Assembly: GCA_900468805.1 (NCBI GenBank)
Contig: UEIF01000025.1
Coordinates: 30,727 to 94,726, forward strand
From: Hyphomicrobiales bacterium
Lineage (GTDB): Bacteria; Pseudomonadota; Alphaproteobacteria; Rhizobiales; Rhizobiaceae
Length of the DNA: 64,000 nucleotides
Direction of reading: 5' to 3'
Below are positions 1 to 7,740 of this stretch, in pieces; within the stretch, counting starts at the first letter, position 1, and each line of letters begins with the position of its first letter. The position numbers were made by a program, and so were the translations under genes. The notes beneath the pieces were generated by a model. That model did no database searches. It saw nothing but the letters and a program-made list of their open reading frames with translations, and had not been told where the DNA came from.

Positions 1-469
1 GGTCAGCATGGCAAGCGTCGCCTCCGACGGGCCTTTTTCCGTCTTTCCCGGGATCGACCGCACGCTGTCGATCCTGGAAGGCAATGGCATGCGGCTCCTC
101 ATCGAGGAGCGCGATCCTGTGCTGTTGACGCAGGAAAGCGAGCCACTCGCCTTTGCCGCCGACATTGCGGTCTCGGCAACGCTGCCTGATGGAGCGATCA
201 CCGACCTGAACGTCATGACCCGGCGCGATACCGTCAGGCATGTTGTCGAGCGGCTCAAGATCGATGGCGGGAGAAGTGAGGAGCTTGCGCAGGCAACCTT
301 TATGCTGTTCTGCGCCAGCGGAAACGTGACGGTGCACGCAGGCACGGAGAGGATCGAGCTTAGCGCCGGTGATGCGCTGCTGTTCGAAGATAGCAAAGGG
401 GACAGGCTCAGCCTCGACGGTCGGGCGCTTTTCTACGCCATTTCAATCGACAGGGCGGAAAAGCCATGA
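1..469 (+). CDS. hutD: HutD/Ves family protein, 5' end outside window
   Basis: The reading frame is already open at base 2, and the residues before the first internal ATG (base 8) fit the family, so the gene starts upstream of the window. About 155 residues are visible. The stretch VASDGPFSVFPGIDRTLSIL is the hallmark of the HutD/Ves cupin-like family, and the C-terminal part (HAGTERIELSAGDALLFED) looks like a small beta-barrel ending. HutD is a small cytosolic protein usually encoded in histidine-utilisation operons, where it is thought to limit the response to urocanate. It faces the hutC-type gene with 50 bp between the two stops. Family assignment is firm; a link to histidine is inferred. 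Confidence 0.85.
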   Translation, partial: VSMASVASDGPFSVFPGIDRTLSILEGNGMRLLIEERDPVLLTQESEPLAFAADIAVSATLPDGAITDLNVMTRRDTVRHVVERLKIDGGRSEELAQATFMLFCASGNVTVHAGTERIELSAGDALLFEDSKGDRLSLDGRALFYAISIDRAEKP

Positions 470-519
470 ACGCTGCTGGAAACACCGCTTTTTCGGAGCA
501 AGTTCCATATACAACTAGA

Positions 520-1275
520 TCACTCCTCGAAGATCTTGCCGCTGCGCGTTTCCAGCCTATAGCGGTGTCCGGGATAGACGAGACGGGCGGTGGAAACCAC
601 CTGGCGGGCCGACCAGGTGCGGCGGCGGATGGCAAGGCATGGCTCATTCTGCAGGATTGTCAGCAGCTTGCATTCCCAGGCGCGCGGCACCACCGCCTCG
701 ACGATATGCTCCGACGCGCTGAGGGGTGCGGCTGCCGTCAGATAGGCATTGGGCGTCAGCGTCGAAAAGTCCTGCGCCAGATAGTCGGGCACGGCCCCCG
801 GATTGACGAAGCGATCCTCGATCTGAACAGGTACGCCATTCTCGCTATGGACGATGAGCGAGTGGAAAACAGGGGCACCAATCTCAAGCTCCAGCGCATC
901 AGCAACCTCCGGGGAGGCCGTCTCCTCAGCCAGAACGATGACATCAGCCTCATGCACATGGCCGCGCTCGGCGATCTCATCGGCGATGTTGCGCACCTCG
1001 AAGAGCGCCGAATAGCCCTTGCGTTCCGCAACGAAGGAACCGACGCCCTGGATGCGCAGGAGTTCACCCTCATTGGCCAGTTCCCGAAGGGCCCGGTTGG
1101 CGGTCATCTTGCTGACGCCGAGCTCCACGACCAGTTCGTTTTCGGAGGGAACGCGGTGGCGCGGCGGCCATTCGCCGCTGCGGATCCGGTCGAGAATGAC
1201 CTGCTTGACGCCAGCATAAAGCGGGCCACCGTCATTCTCCGCCAGTTCGCGTTTCATCTCGCCGGAACGCTTCAT
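520..1275 (-). CDS. hutC: HutC-like GntR family transcriptional repressor
   Basis: A 251-residue GntR/HutC-type regulator. An N-terminal winged helix covers roughly residues 18-90 (LYAGVKQVILDRIRSGEWPP, then SENELVVELGVSKMTANRAL), followed by a UTRA ligand-binding domain (about 100-240) with the family-typical PVQIEDRFVNP and LTPNAYL segments. HutC proteins repress histidine-degradation genes and release DNA when urocanate binds. It is convergent with hutD and divergent from the amino-acid importer operon, so the 191 bp between 1275 and 1467 should carry its operator. The start at 1275 is preceded by AAAGGGAATAGG. The ligand may not be urocanate here, because the adjacent operon is not a classical hut set. 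Confidence 0.85.
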   Translation of the reverse strand: MKRSGEMKRELAENDGGPLYAGVKQVILDRIRSGEWPPRHRVPSENELVVELGVSKMTANRALRELANEGELLRIQGVGSFVAERKGYSALFEVRNIADEIAERGHVHEADVIVLAEETASPEVADALELEIGAPVFHSLIVHSENGVPVQIEDRFVNPGAVPDYLAQDFSTLTPNAYLTAAAPLSASEHIVEAVVPRAWECKLLTILQNEPCLAIRRRTWSARQVVSTARLVYPGHRYRLETRSGKIFEE

Positions 1276-1329
1276 TGCCTATTCCCTTTGCATGAGTGGA
1301 ATCTGCCTTTTAAATCGACTTTCCACTTG

Positions 1330-1365
1330 CATATCATAAAATATTTCATATGGTACCCTATACAA
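1330..1365. promoter_or_regulatory. Candidate divergent promoter/operator region
   Basis: An AT-rich block in an otherwise GC-rich intergenic region. CATAT (1330-1334) and ATATG (1348-1352) form an inverted repeat around an A/T core. TATACAA at 1359-1365 resembles half of the TTGTATA/TACAAG type sites bound by HutC proteins. The same TATACAA occurs at 508-514, next to the hutC stop. The position between the repressor and the transport operon fits an operator, but the site is not a full palindrome. Confidence 0.35.
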
Positions 1366-1466
1366 CCTGCCGATCCTAGAATGAAACGAAGGATCAGGAC
1401 GGGCAAGCCGGCAAAGATCGGCATTCATGCCGCAAGGTCTGTCCAATCTCAGAGGAGATCACATCA

Positions 1467-2309
1467 ATGAAGCTCAGCACGATACTTCTTTCCTGCGCGA
1501 TGACGGCAGCCGCCTTTGCGGCTCCTGCCGCCGCCAAGGACTGGACGAAGGCGACCATCACGCTCGAAGGCGCCTACGCTCCCTGGAACCTCACCAATGC
1601 CGACGGCTCGCTCGGCGGCTTCGAACCGGAGCTTGCCAAGATCCTGTGCGAACGCGCCAAGATCGAATGCACCCTGGTCGCATCCGACTGGGACGGCATG
1701 ATCCCGGCGCTGAATGCCGGCAAGTTCGACGTCATCATGGATGCACTGTCGATCACAGATGAGCGCAAGCAGGTCATCGACTTCACCATTCCCTATGCCG
1801 CGACGCCGGCAGCCTTTGCCACCGCCAAGGACAGCCCGCTTGCCAATGCCGCCGGCACAGGTGCTACGATTAAGATGACGCCCGGCCAGACCGGCGTAAA
1901 GGAAATCGACGCGCTCAAGGAAGTCTTCAAGGGCAAGACGATCGGCATTCAGGCGGCGACCGTCTATGCCAAGTTCGTCTATGACAATTTCGGCAGCATC
2001 GCCGAAATCCGCGAATACAAGACGGGCGCCGACCGCGATCTCGACCTGCAGAACGGCCGTATCGATCTCGGCTTCGACGACGCCGTCTACTTCGCCAACG
2101 CCTTTGCATCCGCCAACGACACGCTCGCCTTTACCGGTCCGGAAATCGTCGGCTCGATCTGGGGTGAAGGCGAAGGGCTCGGCATCCGCAAGGCCGACAC
2201 CGACCTGCGCGACAAGTTCAGCGAAGCCATCAAGTCGACACTTGCCGACGGCACGGTCAAGAACCTCTCCATGAAGTGGTTCAAGGTCGACGTCAGCCCG
2301 CAGAACTAA
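1467..2309 (+). CDS. Polar amino-acid ABC transporter, periplasmic binding protein
   Basis: 280 residues, SBP_bac_3 family (LAO/HisJ/OccT-like). A Sec signal peptide ends near residue 23 (FAAPAAA-KDW). The mature protein has the family features: GAYAPWN near the start, GFEPELAKILCERAK, the hinge and ligand region DWDGMIPALNAGKFDVIMDALSIT, and DLQNGRIDLGFDDAVYF. It would capture a cationic or polar amino acid in the periplasm and deliver it to the two permeases that follow. A good AGAGGAG ribosome-binding site precedes the ATG. It is the first gene of a six-gene operon ending in an ammonia-lyase homologue and a flavin oxidase. The substrate is probably histidine-like, by context only. Confidence 0.9.
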   Translation: MKLSTILLSCAMTAAAFAAPAAAKDWTKATITLEGAYAPWNLTNADGSLGGFEPELAKILCERAKIECTLVASDWDGMIPALNAGKFDVIMDALSITDERKQVIDFTIPYAATPAAFATAKDSPLANAAGTGATIKMTPGQTGVKEIDALKEVFKGKTIGIQAATVYAKFVYDNFGSIAEIREYKTGADRDLDLQNGRIDLGFDDAVYFANAFASANDTLAFTGPEIVGSIWGEGEGLGIRKADTDLRDKFSEAIKSTLADGTVKNLSMKWFKVDVSPQN

Positions 2310-2332
2310 GCTTTCGACAGAATGCCGCGTCC

Positions 2333-2363
2333 CGTGGTCTCCGCTTTGTGATCGGAGACCACG
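2333..2363 (+). other. Intercistronic stem-loop downstream of binding-protein gene
   Basis: An 11-bp perfect stem (arms 2333-2343 and 2353-2363, core GTGGTCTCCG) closes a 9-base loop, 24 bases after the binding-protein stop. No T-run follows, so it is not a standard intrinsic terminator. Hairpins here in binding-protein operons commonly stop 3' exonucleases or partially terminate, keeping the binding protein in excess over the membrane subunits. Confidence 0.7.
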
Positions 2364-2413
2364 TGCTATTCTGACCGCCCGTCATAACGACGACGACAGC
2401 GCTGGGAAGGCCC

Positions 2414-3139
2414 ATGGCGACACTCGAACTCATTGGTTTCGGCTCGACAGGATGGGGAGCATTTCTGCTTCTCGGCACGCTGTTGACACTCAGCGTCACC
2501 GCCACCGCGCTGGCGATCGGTGCGGTGCTCGGCGCGATCATCGCGGCGGCTAAACTCTCCGGTAATTTCGCGCTCGCCACGATCGGCCATATCTACACCA
2601 CAGTCTTTCGCGGCGTGCCGGAGCTGTTGATCATCTATCTGATCTATTTCGGTGGCTCCTCAGCCATTACCGCGATCGGCCAGTCGATGGGCTATGAGGG
2701 CTTTCTCGGCCTACCGTCCTTCGCCGCCGGTGCGCTTGCGGTCGGCATCATCTCCGGCGCTTATCAGGCCGAGGTCTATCGAGGCGCCTATAACTCAATT
2801 TCCAAGGGCGAACTCGAGGCCGCCTCGGCGATCGGCATGCATCGCGGCCTCAGGTTTCGCCGTATCATCATTCCCCAAGTCCTGCGCCTTGCCATCCCTG
2901 GCCTCGGCAATGTCTGGCAGCTCAGCTTGAAGGATTCGGCGCTGATTTCGGTGACGGGCCTTGCCGAACTGATGCGATCGAGCCAGGTCGCCGCCGGTTC
3001 TACCCGACAATATTTCTTCTTCTATATCGTCGGTGGCGCGCTCTACCTGATCCTCACCAGCCTGTCGGACCGTGTCTTCAACGGCGCCGAGCGCAAGGCC
3101 AATCGCAGCATGCCCGCCTCGGCTATGGGCCAGGCATAG
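2414..3139 (+). CDS. Polar amino-acid ABC transporter permease (HisQ type)
   Basis: A 241-residue BPD_transp_1 permease of the HisQ/HisM family. It begins directly with a hydrophobic segment and has about five membrane spans. The cytoplasmic coupling loop starts near residue 135 (EAASAIGMHRGLRFRRIIIP), the EAA motif that contacts the ATPase. GTTLT-like, FRGVPELL and KDSALISVTGLAELM segments are typical of this family. A GGGAAGG sequence lies just upstream of the ATG. It pairs with the next permease to form the membrane channel. Confidence 0.9.
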   Translation: MATLELIGFGSTGWGAFLLLGTLLTLSVTATALAIGAVLGAIIAAAKLSGNFALATIGHIYTTVFRGVPELLIIYLIYFGGSSAITAIGQSMGYEGFLGLPSFAAGALAVGIISGAYQAEVYRGAYNSISKGELEAASAIGMHRGLRFRRIIIPQVLRLAIPGLGNVWQLSLKDSALISVTGLAELMRSSQVAAGSTRQYFFFYIVGGALYLILTSLSDRVFNGAERKANRSMPASAMGQA

Positions 3140-3149
3140 GGAGAGTCAG

Positions 3150-3854
3150 ATGGATATCGCTTTCCTCTCCAGCGCCATGATCACACTCCTGAAAGCGGTG
3201 CCGACGACGCTCGTCCTGTTCTTCCTGTCGATCTTCTTCGGTGGGCTGCTGGCGCTCGTCATCGTCACCATGCGCGTTAGCGGCAATCCGGTCCTCTCCG
3301 GCTTCGCCAAGGGCTATATCTTCGTTTTCCGCGGCTCGCCGCTCCTGATCCAGATGTTTCTGGTCTTTTACGGGCTCGGCCAGTTCGGCGTCATCCGCTA
3401 CTCCTTCCTCTGGCCGTTCCTGCGCGAACCGATGGTCTGTGCGGTTCTCTCGCTCGCACTCTGCACGGCCGGCTACTCGGCCGAAATCTTCCGCGGCGGC
3501 ATCCGCGCCGTCTCACCAAAGGAGATAGAGGCTGCCCGCGCCATCGGCATGTCCGGTTTCCTGATGGTGCGCCGCATCCTGGCGCCGATCGCCTTCCGCC
3601 ATGCGCTGCCGGCCTATTCGACCGAGATCGTGCTGATGATGAAATCGACGGCACTTGCGAGCCTGGTCACGGTCTGGGAAGTGACGGGGGTGGCGCAGCG
3701 GTTGATCTCTCAGACCTACCGGACGATGGAGGTCTTCCTCTGTGCCGCCATCATCTACCTCGTTTTGAACTTCATCATCCTGCAGGGCATGTCCCTCCTG
3801 GAATATTGGCTGTCCCGACATCGCCGCGCCATTCCGCCGGCGCTGAAGGCTTGA
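3150..3854 (+). CDS. Polar amino-acid ABC transporter permease (HisM type)
   Basis: The second inner-membrane subunit, 234 residues from the ATG at 3150. The frame is open further upstream, but that part overlaps the preceding permease and has no family similarity. A GGGAGAG sequence sits 10 bases before this ATG. FVFRGSPLLIQMFLVFYG and the EAA loop EIEAARAIGMSGFLMVRRIL are diagnostic, as is KSTALASLVTVWEVTG near the end. Only 10 bp separate it from the upstream stop, indicating co-transcription and translational coupling. Confidence 0.9.
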   Translation: MDIAFLSSAMITLLKAVPTTLVLFFLSIFFGGLLALVIVTMRVSGNPVLSGFAKGYIFVFRGSPLLIQMFLVFYGLGQFGVIRYSFLWPFLREPMVCAVLSLALCTAGYSAEIFRGGIRAVSPKEIEAARAIGMSGFLMVRRILAPIAFRHALPAYSTEIVLMMKSTALASLVTVWEVTGVAQRLISQTYRTMEVFLCAAIIYLVLNFIILQGMSLLEYWLSRHRRAIPPALKA

Positions 3855-3881
3855 ACCCGACTGAACGTGATTGGAGCTTCC

Positions 3882-4658
3882 ATGCCCGGCGTAACCCGAC
3901 TTTCGGTCCGCAATATCAGAAAGAGCTTCGGCACCCATGAGGTGCTGCGCGGCATATCGCTCGATGCCGAGGATGGCGACGTCATCTCGCTTCTCGGCGC
4001 CTCTGGCTCCGGCAAATCCACTTTCCTGCGCTGTATCAACCTTCTTGAAGTGGCGAGCGACGGCGAAATCTGGGTCGACGGTGAACATATCCAGATGGTC
4101 CACAAGAACGGCCGGACGAAACCGGTGAGCCAGAAGCAGGTCGATCACATCCGCTCCGAACTCGGCATGGTCTTCCAGTCCTTCAATCTGTGGTCGCATA
4201 TGACCATCCTGCAGAATGTCATCGAAGGTCCGGTCCATGTGCTGAAGCGGCCACGGGCTGAATGCATCGCCGAAGCCGAAGCGCTGCTCGAGAAGGTCGG
4301 CATTGCCGACAAGCGCCATGCCTACCCGGCGCATCTTTCGGGCGGCCAGCAGCAGCGGGCAGCCATTGCCCGTTCGCTCGCCATGAAGCCGAAGGTCATG
4401 CTGTTCGACGAGCCGACGTCGGCGCTCGATCCGGAACTGGTCGGCGAAGTGCTGCGCGTCATGCGCGCGCTCGCCGAAGAGGGCATGACCATGCTCGTCG
4501 TCACCCACGAAATGAGCTTTGCCCGCAATGTGTCGAACCGCGTCGTCTTCATGCGCGAAGGGTTGGTCGAAAGCAGCGGCACGCCGAACGAAATGTTCGG
4601 CGGCGGCGCATCGCCGGCTTTCCGGCAGTTCATCGGCCATTTCGGAAGCGGCCAATGA
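3882..4658 (+). CDS. Polar amino-acid ABC transporter ATP-binding protein (HisP type)
   Basis: A 258-residue ABC ATPase of the HisP/GlnQ family. Walker A is GASGSGKST (residues 39-47), the signature is LSGGQQQR, and Walker B is VMLFDEPTSALDPE, followed by the H-loop VVTHEM. The insert before the Q-loop (HKNGRTKPVSQKQVDHIRSELGMVFQ) is typical of histidine/arginine importers. The ATG at 3882 is preferred over an in-frame GTG at 3867 because GGAG lies 5 bases before it. Its TGA overlaps the ATG of the next gene (ATGA), so the lyase is translationally coupled to the importer. Confidence 0.9.
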   Translation: MPGVTRLSVRNIRKSFGTHEVLRGISLDAEDGDVISLLGASGSGKSTFLRCINLLEVASDGEIWVDGEHIQMVHKNGRTKPVSQKQVDHIRSELGMVFQSFNLWSHMTILQNVIEGPVHVLKRPRAECIAEAEALLEKVGIADKRHAYPAHLSGGQQQRAAIARSLAMKPKVMLFDEPTSALDPELVGEVLRVMRALAEEGMTMLVVTHEMSFARNVSNRVVFMREGLVESSGTPNEMFGGGASPAFRQFIGHFGSGQ

Positions 4659-6148
4659 CCATCACTATTAAGACTGTGCTTGGCTGGCGCGATATCGCGC
4701 GCATGGCCGAGGGCGAGACATTGGCGCTGTCGCAGCCGGCCTGGGATCGCATCATCAATGCAAGCCGGATCGTCGAGCGCATCGTCGAGACCGGCGTGCG
4801 GGCCTATGGCATCAATACCGGCGTTGGCGCGCTGTCCGACACCGTGGTCGATCGCGCCTCGCAGAGCAGGCTGTCGCGCAACATCATCCTCAGCCATGCC
4901 TGCGGCATCGGCGCGCTGCTGGCGCCGCGCGAAGTACGCGCCATCATCGCAGCGCAGATCGCCAATTTTGCCCACGGGCATTCCGGTGTGCGCGCCGAGA
5001 TCGTCCAACATCTCATCGCTTTTCTCGAAAAGAATTGCATTCCCGACGTTCCCTCGAAAGGGTCGGCCGGTTACCTCACCCACAACGCCCACAATGCGCT
5101 GGTTCTTATCGGCGAAGGCAGCGCCAGTGTTGCGGGCACGCGCATGAGCGGCCGGGAAGCGCTTACCGCCATCGGCCTCGAACCGCTGGTGCTTGGTGCA
5201 AAGGAGGGCTTAAGCCTCGTCAACGGCACGGCCTGCGCGACCGGGCTTGCAAGTGTTGCCCTGGCGCGCGCCGAGCGGCTTCTCGACTGGGCCGATGCGA
5301 TCGCGGCACTCACGCTTGAAGCGGCCGGTTGCCAGATCGCGGCTTTCGACGCGGCCGTACTGGCGCTCCGCCATTCGAAGGGCATCGGCCATGTCGGCGC
5401 GTCGTTGCGTGCCCGGCTTGCCGGTAGCGAGCTCATCGCTGCAGCCCATGGCAGGCGCACGCAGGATGCGCTCAGCCTGCGTGCGGTGCCACATGCCCAT
5501 GGTGGCGCGCGTGATGTCTTCGATGCCTCGGCATTCGTCGTTAATCAAGAGCTTGCCTCCGTCACCGACAATCCCGCCGTGTCAGGCACGCCGGAACAGC
5601 CAATCGTCTCGTCGGAAGCACATGCCGTCGCACCGGCGCTTGCGCTGGCAGCCGACAGTCTGGCAACGGCGCTTGCACAGGTCTCTGCCATGAGCGAGCG
5701 GCGCATGGACCGTCTCGTCAATCCGCTGGTGAGCGGCCTGCCGCCATTCCTGGCGAGCGATCCCGGCAGCAATTCGGGCTTCATGATCGCGCAATATACG
5801 GCAGCCGCCCTCGCCAACGAGAACCGACGGCTTTCAGCACCGGCCTCCACCGACGGCGGCATAACATCCGGCCTGCAGGAAGATTTCCTGGCGCATCCGA
5901 CCCCGGCCGCCAACAAGCTTCTGGCGCTGATCGACAATGCCGAATATATCCTGGCGATCGAACTGATGGCGGCTGCACAGGCCCACGAATTCCTTGTTGG
6001 TACCGGCTCGAGAGCGCCGGGCACCGATGCTGTCTACAAAGCCGTTCGCGCGATCGTTCCCCCCTACGCCGATGATCGGCCGCTTTCGCACGACATCGAG
6101 ACTCTGCGCAGGCTGGTCAGCAAGGCTGCAGCGCCGGCAATATCCTGA
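4655..6148 (+). CDS. Histidine/aromatic ammonia-lyase superfamily protein lacking the usual ASG cofactor triad
   Basis: 497 residues, full length for the HAL/PAL superfamily. YGINTGVGALSD (Y51) matches the catalytic tyrosine loop; NGTACATGLA, RTQDALSLRAVPHAHGG, ELASVTDNPAV and QYTAAALANENRR are recognisable family segments. Classical enzymes have G-A-S-G-D-L, and cyclisation of Ala-Ser-Gly makes the MIO electrophile. Here residues 135-141 read K-G-S-A-G-Y-L, so the aligned triad is S-A-G and the region is about three residues short. The late QEDH motif also differs (GLQEDFLAH). The frame is open further upstream, but ATG 4655 overlaps the ATPase stop and starts the homology. It may be an MIO-less lyase (ergothionase is a known MIO-free relative) rather than a true HutH. 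Confidence 0.8.
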   Translation: MTITIKTVLGWRDIARMAEGETLALSQPAWDRIINASRIVERIVETGVRAYGINTGVGALSDTVVDRASQSRLSRNIILSHACGIGALLAPREVRAIIAAQIANFAHGHSGVRAEIVQHLIAFLEKNCIPDVPSKGSAGYLTHNAHNALVLIGEGSASVAGTRMSGREALTAIGLEPLVLGAKEGLSLVNGTACATGLASVALARAERLLDWADAIAALTLEAAGCQIAAFDAAVLALRHSKGIGHVGASLRARLAGSELIAAAHGRRTQDALSLRAVPHAHGGARDVFDASAFVVNQELASVTDNPAVSGTPEQPIVSSEAHAVAPALALAADSLATALAQVSAMSERRMDRLVNPLVSGLPPFLASDPGSNSGFMIAQYTAAALANENRRLSAPASTDGGITSGLQEDFLAHPTPAANKLLALIDNAEYILAIELMAAAQAHEFLVGTGSRAPGTDAVYKAVRAIVPPYADDRPLSHDIETLRRLVSKAAAPAIS

Positions 6149-6158
6149 GGAGACGTTC

Positions 6159-7289
6159 ATGACCGCTCACTTCGACGTCGCCGTGATCGGCCTCGGTGCC
6201 ATGGGAAGTGCTGCGCTCGCCTTTCTCGCGGCCCGCGGCGTCAAGACGATTGGCCTCGACGCCTATTTTCCCGCCCATGCGCTGAGTTCCTCGCATGGCG
6301 ACAGCCGCCTGATCCGGCTCGGCTATTTCGAGGATCCCTCCTATGTTCCACTGCTCAAGCGCGCCTACCTGAACTGGCGGTCGCTGGAAGACCGCCTGCA
6401 GACGGACATTCTGACGATCACGGGCGTCCTGCAGATCGGCGCACCCGACAGCAAGATCGTTGCCGGCACGCGCGCCTCTTCCGAACTGCACGGACTTGCC
6501 TATGAGGCGCTGGACAAGGCGGAGATGGCGCGCCGCTTTCCGGCCTTCCAGCTCGACGACCACGAGATGGCATTGCTCGACCCGCAGGGCGGCTATCTTC
6601 GCCCCGAGGCGGCAGTCATGGGCTACCTGAGGCTTGCCGTTGAGGACGGTGCCGTCCTGCATTTCGGCGAGAAGGTAACGACAATCGAGCCCGATGATGC
6701 CGGTGTGACGATCATCTCTGAAACCGGGCGGTATCGTGCAGGGAAAATCATTGTGGCAACCGGATCGTGGATTGCCGAACTGATACCCCAACTGAAGCAG
6801 GCCGCCGTGCCAATCCGTCAGGTCGTTGCCTGGTACCAGCCGCAGGATGATTTCGCGACGCAACCGCAGCGCATGCCCTGTTTCCTGCGGGACGAAGGCG
6901 CGGAAGGCACCTATTTCGGTTTTCCCGCCATCGGCGTCGATGGGGTGAAGGTCGGCAAACACGCACATTTCCGCGAGCCGATCGATCCTAACAAGCCAAA
7001 CCCGCCGGTCAACGATGCCGATCGGGATTTGCTTGACAGCTTCATCAGGAAGCGCGTTCCGGGCGCAACAGGTCTTCGCATGAAGGCAGCGACCTGCCGC
7101 TATACGATGCTGCCGAGCGAGGATTTCCTGCTCGACCACGTGCCTGGCGAAAGGAACATTGTCGTCGCCTCTCCCTGCTCCGGCCATGGCTTCAAGTTCA
7201 CCAGCGTCGTTGGTGAAATCCTGGCGGACCTTGCCGTTCATGGGCAGACCGATCTGCCCATCGACGCCTTCTCCTTCGCCAAGGTCTAG
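6159..7289 (+). CDS. FAD-dependent oxidase, monomeric sarcosine / N-methyltryptophan oxidase-like
   Basis: 376 residues from the ATG at 6159, preceded by TGAGGAGA. The N-terminal dinucleotide-binding motif GLGAMGSAA (residues 11-19) is followed by SSSHGDSRLIRLGYFEDPSYVPL, typical of the SoxA/SolA (MSOX/MTOX) family. C313 in ATCRYTMLPSEDFLLDHVP is at the place of the cysteine that holds FAD covalently in these enzymes, and the C-terminal SGHGFKF motif is present. Such enzymes oxidise N-methyl or secondary amino acids to release formaldehyde or an imine plus H2O2. It starts 10 bp after the lyase stop and ends the operon. The pairing suggests that a methylated or cyclic amino acid is degraded, but this is inference. 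Confidence 0.85.
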   Translation: MTAHFDVAVIGLGAMGSAALAFLAARGVKTIGLDAYFPAHALSSSHGDSRLIRLGYFEDPSYVPLLKRAYLNWRSLEDRLQTDILTITGVLQIGAPDSKIVAGTRASSELHGLAYEALDKAEMARRFPAFQLDDHEMALLDPQGGYLRPEAAVMGYLRLAVEDGAVLHFGEKVTTIEPDDAGVTIISETGRYRAGKIIVATGSWIAELIPQLKQAAVPIRQVVAWYQPQDDFATQPQRMPCFLRDEGAEGTYFGFPAIGVDGVKVGKHAHFREPIDPNKPNPPVNDADRDLLDSFIRKRVPGATGLRMKAATCRYTMLPSEDFLLDHVPGERNIVVASPCSGHGFKFTSVVGEILADLAVHGQTDLPIDAFSFAKV

Positions 7290-7299
7290 AACGGCGGGC

Positions 7300-7350
7300 G
7301 GCGGCTCGCGAACGGCAGCCCGGAGAGCATCTGCGACTCGGCGAGCCGCC
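7300..7350 (+). other. Long inverted repeat after the oxidase gene
   Basis: GGCGGCTCGC (7300-7309) and GCGAGCCGCC (7341-7350) are perfect 10-bp complements enclosing 31 bases. The loop can form a small inner stem (GCAG 7315-7318 with CTGC 7331-7334). It lies 10 bases after the stop of the last operon gene. There is no T-run, so factor-dependent termination or mRNA 3'-end protection is more likely than intrinsic termination. Confidence 0.45.
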
Positions 7351-7740
7351 TGCGAGCGAAACTCGTGAACGATCTTAAGATCATCGCTCGCGTCGATCTC
7401 GCCGAAACGCAGAACGCCAAATTCACTGATCTGTCTCTTGTTCGAACGGACAGTACCGCTAAGGAGATCGGAAGGGCCGGAGGAAGAGCAACGTACTGCC
7501 TGACATTGCGAGCCTAGGATCAAACATCTAACGAGTGCTTCGTGGCCATCGATCCATTTGACGAATGCCTTGCGCCATCGCGACGAACCCTCTTGCCGAT
7601 GCCAGATCTCGAACATTACGCATCAACGGTCCGAATTCTTCGGTAAACGGCATTTTACATATGAGTAAAACATTAAATTATTTTTGTTAAAAACTCTTTG
7701 CCAGTCGACCTAAGGGTCGACGTTCTCAAGAGGTCCTTCA
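7351..7740. other. Non-coding gap with AT-rich promoter zone
   Basis: No convincing gene was found between the oxidase and the chemoreceptor. The last 90 bases are strongly AT-rich compared with the surroundings (around 7650-7695, for example TTTACATATGAG and TTAAATTATTTTTG), which fits the chemoreceptor promoter. Short open frames here show no family I recognise. Confidence 0.4.

Noticed and set aside
2333..2363. Intrinsic terminator
   Set aside because: The stem is strong but not followed by a run of T, and downstream genes clearly belong to the same operon.
4655..6148. Naming the lyase hutH
   Set aside because: The cofactor-forming triad differs from true HutH and the remaining hut enzymes are absent, so a gene symbol would overstate the evidence.
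6117..7616. A 499-codon open frame on the - strand
   Set aside because: Antisense to the flavin oxidase. The part beyond the oxidase (7290-7616) was read separately and shows no known domain.
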